Assembly: GCA_017163975.1 (NCBI GenBank)
Contig: JAFFSR010000240.1
Coordinates: 248,001-312,000 of the forward strand
Length of the DNA stretch: 64,000 nt
DNA from: Anastatus disparis
Taxonomy: Eukaryota > Arthropoda > Insecta > Hymenoptera > Eupelmidae
Reading direction: 5' to 3'
Below, piece after piece: positions 49,655 to 59,821 of the stretch; positions within the stretch are counted from its first letter, which is position 1, and each line of letters begins with the position of its first letter. The notes below the pieces were generated by a model, which was given only the letters and a program-made list of their open reading frames with translations, did not search any database and was not told the origin of the DNA. A program made the position numbers and the translations under genes.

Positions 49655-49923
49655 CACTGAGAATCCATTCAGAGCGTAACCTTCTCAAAGGGACGTAGCG
49701 TGGCGCCACTACGAATATGCGAGGCTGGTCTCTCTTTTTTGGCGCTCAGCCGTCCAAAAAGGTGAGAACGCAGCTGAACATTACTATTGTCTGCTGTTAT
49801 AAGTGCGCAGGCTTCTGTGAGTTGGGCCGCAGCGCCCCAAAACCAAGAAAGCAGTCTTACAATTTTTGATAGCGCCGCGCATCGGCTTTTTGTGTAGGCT
49901 ACGCTCTTAATGGATTCTCAGTG
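49655..49923. mobile_element. MITE with about 30-bp terminal inverted repeats and TA target duplication
   Basis: The left end CACTGAGAATCCATTCAGAG and the right end in reverse complement CACTGAGAATCCATTAAGAG pair over about 30 bp (continuing CGTARCC). TA flanks both sides (49653-49654 and 49924-49925), pointing to a Tc1/mariner-type non-autonomous element of 269 bp. The interior is GC-rich relative to the surroundings and has no transposase frame. Confidence 0.85.
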
Positions 49924-50405
49924 TAGGACTTTAAAAATTTTAGCAGCACCGACTCTTTATAGTTTCAGTAGTTATGGTAGTTTTTTGCGTCACTACATTT
50001 TTTAAAGCTTTTCAAAGATCAAAATTTCACCAAAAATTTAAAGTTAAATTAATTTCATCATTTATTTTATTTTAAATTTGGACTTTATTTATTAAAATCT
50101 GTTAAATAAACTAAAATAATGAAACGATACAATATTAAAGTATAATAATAAATATTTTCAGTAGTTTCTTTCACCAAAATAGAAACATATAAAAGATACA
50201 TTGTTACGTTTTTTATTCACTTAATAACAAATTTCACTCACTCAAAAAAAAAAAAATAATATCTAATTTTACACACATCTAATTTTATTTTTTTATTTTT
50301 GATTTTTTAAAATAAAGTTTTGATTATTCTTTTTCATTATTTGTTATTTTAAGAATCCATAAATTTTTTTTGTTACAGCATATCTGATTTTCATTAATTG
50401 GAACA

Positions 50406-50588
50406 TTGCCAGAAAATGTTAACGACTGCCAGTTGTCAAAAATTAAAATGGCTGACCAGCTGATATTTTGTCATATGAAATTCTGGAAGGATAAAAAAAG
50501 AAAAAGACTTCATGGATGGAATAACGTTATGAAAAATGTCTTCCCGGTGATAAGTGATAATGTGAAATTATCGAGTGCATTTTTTTAA
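50406..50588 (+). CDS. Unrecognised 60-codon open frame with exon-like flanks
   Basis: A T-rich tract ending TTTGTTACAG at about 50379 would make a good splice acceptor. The frame after it encodes a basic peptide (MADQLIFCHMKFWKDKKRKR in the middle) to a TAA at 50588, and AATAAATAAA-type polyadenylation words follow within about 30 bases. This looks like a possible terminal exon, but no upstream partner exon and no known domain is seen. Chance is an equally good explanation. Confidence 0.15.
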   Translation: MPENVNDCQLSKIKMADQLIFCHMKFWKDKKRKRLHGWNNVMKNVFPVISDNVKLSSAFF

Positions 50589-51309
50589 GAACAAATATTA
50601 AATGAAATAAATAAAACAAAAGTACCTCGCTAAGACACACGGAATCGCTTGGATCCAGGCGTTGGATTAGACTGATGCTCAACGATTTTGTGTTTAAAAC
50701 AATTAATTAAGAAATCAAACCTATGAATGTTCTTTGTTTCCTCTTTTCAAGCACAATATTAATTTTAAAAAAATGTAAAATAAGAAAAAAAAAACATATT
50801 TTTCTAAAGCCAATGTTATAAAGTTAGATTGTTTAGAGTTTTTAGGCTTTAGATTTAGGATTAAGATTAAACTTAATATTAAAGAAAGAGTTGAAAAAAT
50901 TGTATGTATAATATATTTCTTGTTATATCTATTTTAAGTTAATAAGGTCTTTATACGTAAATAGTTATTTATATGTGAAATATTGAGTTTAACACTTGTT
51001 AGAATGAATTAGTTAAAAATTCACTTTTGTACACGAGTTAAATTAAATAATGCGATATTCCACATCATTGCACCATCAAATTGTTCTTTGTTTATTTTTT
51101 TAAACTTATGGTGGATAAAATAATTTCTCATATTTCTTTGTTTAAAATGTTGAAATATTTTGAAAATAACCCAAATCAAGTAGAACTTGATGCATTTCAT
51201 TAAGGATTCATTCTAGTTTAAAATTCTAAAAGCTAATAATTTTTTTAAAACTATAATTAATAATTTTTCAAATTATATTGATATTAACGATTATTTAAAT
51301 AGATATAAA

Positions 51310-51510
51310 GAGGTCTCTTATATAAAGAGAATAGATTTGCAATCTCGAGGATCCGAGTTCGAATCCTACTATCGACTAATTAGTTGCACTAATAATTACT
51401 GATGCAAACATTACTATACGTTACATGTACTTGATTCATTAACACACTGAAATGACCTTTGTTGTTAATTAATAGGGCAATGATAGCATAAATACAGCGA
51501 CGTTTAATGA
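51310..51510 (+). mobile_element. tRNA-derived SINE, diverged copy
   Basis: The head is damaged (the A-box region is replaced by TCTTATATAAAGAGAAT), but the B-box GAGTTCGAATCC and body remain (ACGTTACATGTAC, TGACCTTTGTTGTTAATTAA, TGATAGCATAAATACAGCG, ACGTTTAATGAAATAAA). It is the oldest-looking copy in the window. Confidence 0.82.
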
Positions 51511-51519
51511 AATAAAGAC

Positions 51520-53333
51520 AAGAATTTATATAAAATATAACAATATAAAAAAGTGAGAATTACATTTTTTTATTTTTGACTGAAAACGAATAAAAATTTT
51601 GAAATAATGTTAGTATACACACATGTGGTGAAAATTCCGTGAAAATCGGTCTATTACTTCCGAAAAAAAAATCAACACGAAAAAAGTGATTTTGAGAAAA
51701 ATACGTTTAAAGTTGAGTTACACGTACTAGAGTAGGCTGTACAAGCAAATGCTCTGATCTTCATAAAATTTTCACACGATATTTTTAAAGTGGTTTACTT
51801 TCGAAACCTGTGAAAAAAATTTTTCGATATTCTAAACTAGAATGAACCCTTAATGTACAAACTGATTCAAGGAAATCCCAAAGCAATCGATAAATAATTT
51901 ACAATTTCGTAGTTTTAATTTTAAAGCACACAATGTATGAAACACAGTTTTGCGATAAAGTAATAGATTATTTTAACTACTATTTAAACAATATCCTTTA
52001 TATTTACATTTAAATGAATACAATTTTTGTATTATAAATAAAGGCAGACCAATGCATTTCACCAATCCGTAGAAATGTAAAAGTTATGTAGAGATATAGA
52101 TAAAACACGTTGTGCAAAGATTTGTTAATATTATTTTAAATTCAATTTTTTAAATATACGCATATCATTCGGATATTCATTTTTATATTGAAAAGAATAT
52201 TTGAAGTTTATTAATAACTGAAAATATGAAATTTATATGAAAAGTACATTAAAACTATGTTAAGATAAAGTAAAAACATTATATTTAAAACTTATTTAAA
52301 AGGATAAATTCAAACAAAATCGTTTGCAAATACTCTATATAAATAATCAGATACACTCACATATCGAGATTGAAAACATATTTTTGAAAAATTATACACT
52401 GTCTGGAGAATTTTAGATAGAATATCGCAAAGTGAAATTAATATTTGTAATTGCGATTATGTAAATAAATGATAACTGAATTTACGAGGATCGATATGCG
52501 AAAGTCGTGTTACAGAATGAAATGCTGTTTTTAACGTTCTTCTTATTAAAGCATCATTGTAAATAAAAAATATATTTTCATTTCATCGTGAAATAAAGAA
52601 ATAACGACAGTAAAGTGTATTTTGATAAACTTTTTATGTATAAAAATATTCAATAAAGAAAAAAATGTTACACATTTGTTATGAAAATCTGAGTTATTTA
52701 TTAATAAAATTGGAGTTTAAAATTATTTTAATAAATTGCTAATAGACAATTTTTTTAGAAAATTATTACCCAGATAGATTTACAGAATTTTATTTCATAT
52801 TCACTACTAGATTCATCTAACGCGATTAGATAAAACTTTAAATAAATGTTTCTCTCTAATCAATCAAACAGTTGTTTGTCTAAAATTTGATATCGAGCTA
52901 GATAAAAATCAATTGAGTACTATTTAATTGATATGATTTTAATCTTGTGATATTTCTATTGAAACTTAATTTGTTGTTCTTGTTTATGCACACTATTATA
53001 TTTTAGTCGAAATAAAAAGATTTTTTAATCTTAATAAACGAAATTATTAATTTTAAATTATAAATGAATTTTGAAATTTGACTCAAGGTAAAAATTATTG
53101 ATGAAACTAAAATTTACAAGTAGTTGTATTGTACATTTTATAGATTATAATTGAATTTAGTGAACAATAATAAAGTTAAATAATAATTAATTTTATTATT
53201 TATGATAATCAATTACAATAGCAATAATCAAAGAATCAGTAGTAATAATTATAATACTAAATAATTTCTTGAAAAATTTGAGAATTTGTCACAACTTTGT
53301 TTAGTTTAACAACATGACGAATGTTATCAATAA

Positions 53334-53376
<43 letters not shown>

Positions 53377-54990
53377 CTTTCATTTAACTTTAACTTATAT
53401 CATAAAATATCATCTGTTTTATTAAATTTGACAGAGGACAATGAATCTGCTGTCCAACCGTCGTCAATAAAAAAAAAGAAACATTATTTTTATTAACTTT
53501 TAGTAACAAATTTACCCTGTCAACAAAATATCATCTATTTTTAATTATTGTTTAATATAGTTATTGGTAACCTCACTCGTTTAATAAAGAATTATTCAAT
53601 CAATTATTTAGAAATAATGTTATACGTATACTTTTTGATATCTTAATAAAAAATAAGTTTGGGTATATTTATTAAACATTGAAAATAATCAGTTTTTTTC
53701 TAGAATTTTCGAGAGTGAACGAAGAATTATATAAATATTTATTATTGTTTGAAATAGATTTTGAAAAAATTTGAAATTATTTGAGATTCACATTGAATGA
53801 TTTTAATTTATATATATATTGGAAAAAAATCCGAAATCTTACATGTAATTTATCATTAACTTTTTCGCTGACTATTATTATCAATGTTTTGTTATCGAAT
53901 TCATCATTATTTCCATGGTATTGAAAGCTTTGAAAATGGTATTTCATATAATATACACATGCAGTAAATAAAATCGATTGGTTAACTCAATTTTTCGTAC
54001 AAGCACTTTATCAAAATAATGTAGTAGTGAAAAAATATATACAAAATGTTATAACAAGTCCCCAAGACTTAAAAGCCTATGAAAATCATATTAGCATACG
54101 CCATATAAAAGCATCAAGATATACGTAGTCTAAAAGCACTAAAACTTCCCCTTTTATACCCTTTTTCGACATCTTGTTCTCACGAATATGCACACATGTA
54201 TATTTTATATAATGGCGTGACGAACCATTTTGCTAAAAACTCCTTCTACTCTAGATTCGACAAGGAGAGGAGATAATCTCTCTCTTTTCAGATTATTAGA
54301 TTTACGATAGGTAATATTCAAGTTGTCGATAACTATCTGATGATGCCGGCAAAGCACTTGCGGTACATTAACTGCACTGTATCCGCAATCTCAGCAGCAA
54401 TTTCCTATTAACTCATGTGCCATGTGGATGGTGCGATGATTTTTTTTTCATCGAAAGCAGAAAAAAAGGAAGACAAGAATATTTGAGTATGGTTATAATA
54501 TAATACGTGTGCATTTCAGATTTAAATTTACGTGAATTGTAGAAAAAATGCATGTATTAACATATTTATTAAGACAAATGAATGGGGTTTCAACTTAAAA
54601 TCTACTTAAGATTGAGAATTCTATTTTTTTAATGAACCGTATAAATCAATATTTCTTCTTAAAAAATTTACGGTGATAATTCATGATGTGACTGTTTTCA
54701 TTCTTTTAAATACAACATGTAACGTATTTATTAAATAATAGCAAAAAATTTATAAAAACTCAAAATTTTTTTTTAAAAAAGTTTTTTTTTTAAATATAGA
54801 ATGCTGCAATAAGATCGCATGCATGATGTTAATTAAATTTTTTTTCAATTTTGAGTTTTTATGGGTTGTCCATTATTTCTTAATCTATTTTAACCTTATT
54901 CACAAAATTTTATCACAATTGATCCATTTGTTTCGAAGAAAACTTTGTCTACATTGTCAAAGATGGCCTAAAAATATGTGAAATTTCAAA
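51520..54990. other. AT-rich intergenic DNA
   Basis: No gene recognised. It contains a long (TA)n microsatellite at about 53339-53373 and a higher-complexity patch at about 54230-54430 with a short imperfect hairpin (TTGCGG...CCGCAA near 54360-54390). Neither has an assignable function. Confidence 0.5.
53339..53373. repeat. (TA)n microsatellite
   Basis: An uninterrupted alternating T/A run of about 35 bases. Confidence 0.95.
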
Positions 54991-54993
54991 CAG

Positions 54994-55298
54994 TTTTTAA
55001 CGATATTCATACTTGAAGTTTAATGCGTTTCGATGATCAATATGATGATAAATTATAATATACATAAAAATTAATGTTTTTTAACATAAATTTAATGCAG
55101 ATTTAAATGAAAATTGTGATAATGAAAATGATATTTTTTGCATTAAATTTCATGTGATACCATAGTAAAATTACAGTAAAATCCGCATTAAATTTATGCG
55201 GTTATAGATTTATGCAAATCCGCATCATTATAATTATAATTTAAAATCATTTTAAAGATCGAAACACATGAAATATCATATACGAATCCCGTTGAAAA
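54994..55298. mobile_element. Degenerate foldback (inverted-repeat) element
   Basis: The left arm, from TTTTTAACGATATTCAT through ATGCGTTTCGATGATCAA to AAATTATAAT, pairs imperfectly with the reverse complement of the right arm, TTTTCAACGGGATTCGT through ATGTGTTTCGATCTTTAA to AAATTATAAT. The arms are roughly 100 bp each with a centre rich in repeated GCATTAAATT words. There is no open frame. It is probably an old MITE; no second copy lies in the window. Confidence 0.5.
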
Positions 55299-57880
55299 TA
55301 ATGTATGCATTAAATTCATGTTTTTTCTAATAGTATGTATTTTAGAAAAATGTCAGCATCTTTAATTATATAATACTATCTACGAAATAAAATATTTTTG
55401 TATCTGAATGTAAATAAATGTATACATGTAAATAAATAGATAAAATTGCATGTAAAAGAAATTCCAATATATGACTGAATTTAATAAGAACAAAAATCAT
55501 TCTTGTTTTCGAAGTCCAATATTTCCGTTTTATTGATTTGTTCAAAGTATTTTGTTGGAATATACCATTCATCAGCAAGATTTCTCACTCTATTTCAAGT
55601 CCATCTCCGGCAACTACATATCTGTCATACAGTCATATCGCATATTCGGTTTTCATCGTTTCGTTGTATATACATACAACTGACATCTAAGGCAAACGGA
55701 AGTTGAATCTGATCAGAATCCGGACAAGCGGAACGTCTGCCATCGTTGCAGATCCATCTCTTCCCTCTTTCTCTTATTCCCACAACATGTTAAGGATATT
55801 GAGGAAACTGGACGCGGTACATAGACGAAGTTATAGGGTAGACTATAGCTCTTTCCATACCAAATCCTCGTGAGAATTTCAAAATCGAAGCAATGCAAGC
55901 ATTCCTTTACCTTATATATATCCCAAAATAAAAGAAAAATGTCGAAGGCTTTTCCTTATCGAGATGAAATCGATCAATATTCGGTTTCTCACTAACACCT
56001 TACTATCAGTTTCTAAAGCTGTTAAGATATAAATTTTTTATACACATATCTGTCAATATTTGTGTGTATATATATATATATATATTGTTTAAAAGATACT
56101 TAGAGATGAACGCGTATGACAACTTCAAAGTAAATGCAAGTTCCATAAGACGTTTAAATGGATTATATTTGATATAGAAAGTCGCAGGAATTGAAAATAC
56201 CATGCGTTTATCCATTTCATGTTTATGAATTAAATTAGGAAACTGTAAAGTGTAGTTTATCACACTTGGTGATTTGAATTTCTCAATATTACATGTTTCT
56301 GCATGATAATTACTTTTAGTATAATAAGTTATGAATCTAATCATGCATATACAGAATTTTTCAATAAAAATTACGATGACCGTCGTTAGAATCATTACAA
56401 TAATTTTTACCTGGATGATTAATTTCAACACAATAATTAAGAATGAACGTTGCTGTAATTTTTATGTTCAATCCCAAAGAAAATTTTATAGAAAAATTCA
56501 CTCCGTGTTGCAAACTGAATAATTATTGATGGATTCGTAATTGAATACTTTTAAGATTTTCTGTTTAATATAAACTGATAGTCGATTAGTCATGCTTTTA
56601 TGTATTTAGACCATTTTTAAACTTTACTTGCTCTTTTATGAAAAATCTTGTTTCATATTTATTTGTATTGAAATAATGTAAACTCTGTACATGTTTAAGT
56701 TAAAAGTATTTTCTATATACTTGAAAAAAAAGAAGAAAAAATTTTTAGAGATTTTAACTTGTCACAGGAAGTTTACCTCGTTTTCCACGTTGCTTGAAAA
56801 TGAAAACAACATATAAGCAAAGTAAAATACACGCGTGTGCTTCACTTCCAATATCTCTAAAGCAAAAAGACAGTGACAGATGTGCGCCTACGGGCTATGC
56901 CAACAGTCGTATTATGCGTCACAACAGTTTGTCTACTTGTAGGCGCGTATTTTAGGTTTTGAAGATACGTGAAAGACTTTCAAGAGCTAAAAAAACATAC
57001 AGAGTGACGAGTAGTAAAAGAAAAATGTAAAAAGTGCATTTACTTGACGTGAGGTTAAAAGACAAGCAAAAGATAATGAAAATATATTGAAAAAAGTTGA
57101 AAGATTTGAGAAAGAGATGAATTAAACTATAAAAAAAATTCATGATTTATTAAGAAAAAATTTCGGATAGCGTTTAATATTTTGTGTATGATAACTTAAA
57201 TTTTCTCAAATAATTGATTATATTTCAAATCTAAGGTTTAATAGTAAATGATAATGTATTGTTCGTTTAAAAATATCCAGAGAAATTGTTGAGATTTTTC
57301 CACGTTTTTGAAATTATTTTAAGGATTTTTGTATAATTTGATGTGGATAATTTAATCAATTAATTACCAGAGATAAACGAAGTATTAAATATCTTTTGTT
57401 TTCAATTCAAGACTTTCTTCTACTTATGATGTGCATACAGTGAAATATTACATTTTTCATATTGTTTAGTTAAATTATGTCCAAATAAAAATCTGATATG
57501 TTTCTTTATGACCTCCAATAATTAATAATTGTTATGAAAATTCATTTTAAAATTATTGTTTCTAAATTATCAAAAATTAAACCTATAAAAATTAACTTTT
57601 TTATAGAAATATTTATTATATTGAGTCTTTTAAATTTTAATTTTGTTAAATTATTATTAAAACTTTGTTTTTTTCCATAAAGAGTGAATCAGTCGGTAAC
57701 TGGACAAATTCAACTTTTAATAAATTTTACAAATTTAAATTAATCTTAAATAAAATAATTTTTACTGACATAAGTTAAAAAATACATTATTTTGTCAAAT
57801 AATGTGGCCGACTTACCAGCTTATTGACCCTTTTATAACTAAATTTTGTAATAATTGTATTAATAGTACAGTACATACCA
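55299..57880. other. Intergenic DNA with one complex patch
   Basis: About 55580-55880 is clearly less AT-rich than its neighbours and contains short open frames on both strands without a recognised domain. It may be an unassigned promoter, non-coding RNA or diverged exon. A 141-codon minus-strand frame (56006-56431) is listed separately. An (AT)n run lies near 56066-56085. Confidence 0.4.
56006..56431 (-). CDS. Unrecognised open frame, possible receptor-like relic
   Basis: This frame stays open for 141 codons, long for this base composition. It begins with a hydrophobic stretch (VKIIVMILTTVIVIFIEKF). The middle contains IPATFYIKYNPFKRLMELAF, followed by TLKLSYAFISKYLLNN and an IYIYIY microsatellite-derived run. 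The initiator is not ATG; the first internal methionine is within the hydrophobic segment. I do not recognise the family; an insect chemoreceptor fragment is a guess only. It may be chance or a decayed exon. Confidence 0.18.
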   Translation of the reverse strand: MLKLIIQVKIIVMILTTVIVIFIEKFCICMIRFITYYTKSNYHAETCNIEKFKSPSVINYTLQFPNLIHKHEMDKRMVFSIPATFYIKYNPFKRLMELAFTLKLSYAFISKYLLNNIYIYIYTQILTDMCIKNLYLNSFRN

Positions 57881-57881
57881 A

Positions 57882-58149
57882 GGGCGCGAAATAGAGGATT
57901 TTGGCTCGAGCGTGAATTGTCGGTCGAGCGAAGTGAGGGCGCCAAACTTACACGAGGAATGTAAATCCCGGTCGCACCCATAGTGCATATCTTTTAACTT
58001 GCTGGGTTGGAGAAACACGTGTTTTTGCGCGCTTTTGCGTACTCTAAAGAGCACATTCTGATTAACTTTTGTGGTTACAAAAATCGCGCAATGTGCATGT
58101 ACCTTTTTTGCCTCCGCAAAAGTGAGCTAAAGACACATATTTCGCGCCC
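57882..58149. mobile_element. Inverted-repeat element with GGGCGCGAAATA ends
   Basis: The left end GGGCGCGAAATAGAGGATTT and the right end in reverse complement GGGCGCGAAATATGTGTCTT form a 12-bp perfect, then imperfect, inverted repeat 268 bp apart. The interior is unusually GC-rich for this region, with repeated GCGCG words. No target-site duplication is clear, and there is no transposase frame. It is probably a MITE of unassigned superfamily. Confidence 0.65.
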
Positions 58150-59056
58150 GAAAGGTTAAAAACATTGTAACACGTCTAAATCTCTATACATATTGTGCAT
58201 AAGCAAATATTTAATCTTTAGATCTAAAAGATTTGGGATAGGTATAATAATAAATCTATATACAAATCAAGTCTAAAAATTTAATTTATTTATTGATCGG
58301 TTAATAACATATTGCTTATAAAGCCCTTTCCTTTCAAAATTCATTATATAATATGTGCCTCCATAATATTTCATTTAGTGGAAAATTATATGTACGTCAA
58401 AGAATAATGTATGATTTCAATATTATTAATTAAGGAAAGTACATTATTTATAAAAATGAAAAATCAATATATACTTAAAATTTAATAAGTACAGTAAAAA
58501 ATACTCATATTAAAATGTATAAATCTCTAAGCTTAACTAGCTACAAATATACGTATCAGTTTTTAAATTATTCAAATGAGATGCATTATCTAAAAATATT
58601 TTGTTTTGCGGAAAAGCTTCTTTGATATTCTAGGAGTGTTATAGTGTAACTTAAGCACGATAAGCCGTTATAAATATTAATGTATCTTACGATTTCTTCA
58701 TAATGAACAATTTAATACAAAAGCTTTGATAGTATTAAATGCAAGCTTTGGACTATAAATTTTGACATTAAGAAATATTATTTTTTATTAGACATTGAAT
58801 CGCACAACTGATAAACTGACTAATGAATAGTAATCGAACATTTAAAATATAAATTTGACGTCCAATGAATGTAATGACGGTCACCGTGATTTTCATGGAA
58901 AAATTCTCCTAGTATAATAACTCCGAAAAATAATAAAATATTCATCATTGTACCTTGATAAACAAAAAACTTTTTTGAATGTGGTTGATTAATATATTTT
59001 TAAGGATTGTCGATTTCACGAAGAATTTTAAACATTGTAGTTGTAATATACATATT

Positions 59057-59617
59057 CCCGATCGGAAATGATAACAGGGCGCCGGCTTGGCCCCAACTAG
59101 TTGCCAAGAAAGCCTAACAGGGCCCTCTCTAGGCAAACTGTAGTGAAGGATGGCGCTGTGTAACGGGGTGCTAGCGAGGCCCTCGGAAGCAGTGATGGAT
59201 TTCGAAGATGCTTATATGATATCCAACAGCCAACTTCAGAGTATATACTACAGAATAATATATTTTGCTTATACTCTAATTCTACGGTATACTCTGAAGT
59301 TGGCTAAAGGATATCCTAATATATAGATATACATAAATGTATAAAGCATCCTCGAAATCCATCACTGCTCGGAAGGCAACGTCTTCTCTGCAGTAAATCT
59401 ATATCTATATATAGCATAAACTATACAAAGTTAAATTTTGGTTAGGAAAAAAGCAATGTATAGTTTGTGTTGACGCATGCGCATATCAACGTAAAAAGGC
59501 TGGGCCCTGCTTGCGCCCTGTGTTAACCCCGTTACAAAATCAGCGTGGGCCACGCCTGGCGGCCTATAGAGGGCCTTGTATGCCATCTTGGCTAGCCACG
59601 ATATCTTTCCGATCGGG
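59057..59617. mobile_element. Inverted-repeat element with CCCGATCGGAAA ends, host of a nested hAT MITE
   Basis: The ends CCCGATCGGAAATGATA and, in reverse complement of the right end, CCCGATCGGAAAGATATCG begin an extended imperfect inverted repeat with matching blocks further in (TTGCCAAGAAAGCC against TAGCCAAGATGGC; GGCCCTCTCTAGGC against GGCCCTCTATAGGC; GTAACGGGGT on both sides). The element is 561 bp now, about 375 bp without the nested hAT insertion at 59182-59375. It is GC-rich and has no transposase. The target duplication is unclear. Confidence 0.75.
59190..59367. mobile_element. hAT-type MITE with perfect 8-bp target-site duplication
   Basis: The ends CAGTGATGGATTTCGAAGAT and the reverse complement CAGTGATGGATTTCGAGGAT pair closely, and an inner pair (GCCAACTTCAGAGTATA against TATACTCTGAAGTTGGC) extends the palindrome almost to the centre. 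The 8-bp direct duplication CTCGGAAG lies on both sides (59182-59189 and 59368-59375). An 8-bp duplication and CAGTG-type ends are hallmarks of hAT elements. At 178 bp it is non-autonomous. It sits inside the CCCGATCGG element, so it is the younger insertion. Confidence 0.93.
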
Positions 59618-59662
59618 TTATGTAACAAAAACAGCGAATTTAATGTTGTGTTACAGTAAATA

Positions 59663-59668
59663 TTTATT
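59663..59668 (-). terminator. Possible polyadenylation signal of the ABC transporter
   Basis: TTTATT on the plus strand (AATAAA on the minus strand) about 155 bases after the stop codon. It lies beside the CCCGATCGG element. It is a candidate only. Confidence 0.35.
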
Positions 59669-59821
59669 TGGATTTGGATATTGGTTTTAAGTGATACTTC
59701 ATATATTCTATTCAGGACTGCAGTTGACTCTGTAACATAATAAAATATTCAGTAATACAATTTTATGAAAGAAAAATTTCATTACATATAATTTTTTTAA
59801 AAACCATGTCAATTTTACATT

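Noticed and set aside
54330..54400. Possible microRNA hairpin
   Set aside because: The stem (TTGCGG-TACA against TGTATCCGCAA) is too short and bulged for a precursor, and no known conserved insect microRNA seed is recognised.
57787..58054. Two overlapping 64-codon minus-strand frames
   Set aside because: They arise from the GC-rich inverted-repeat island and carry no recognisable motif.
58945..59628. Open frames of 63 and 65 codons near the ABC transporter 3' end
   Set aside because: They lie in or across the arms of the CCCGATCGG element and have no protein similarity that I recognise.
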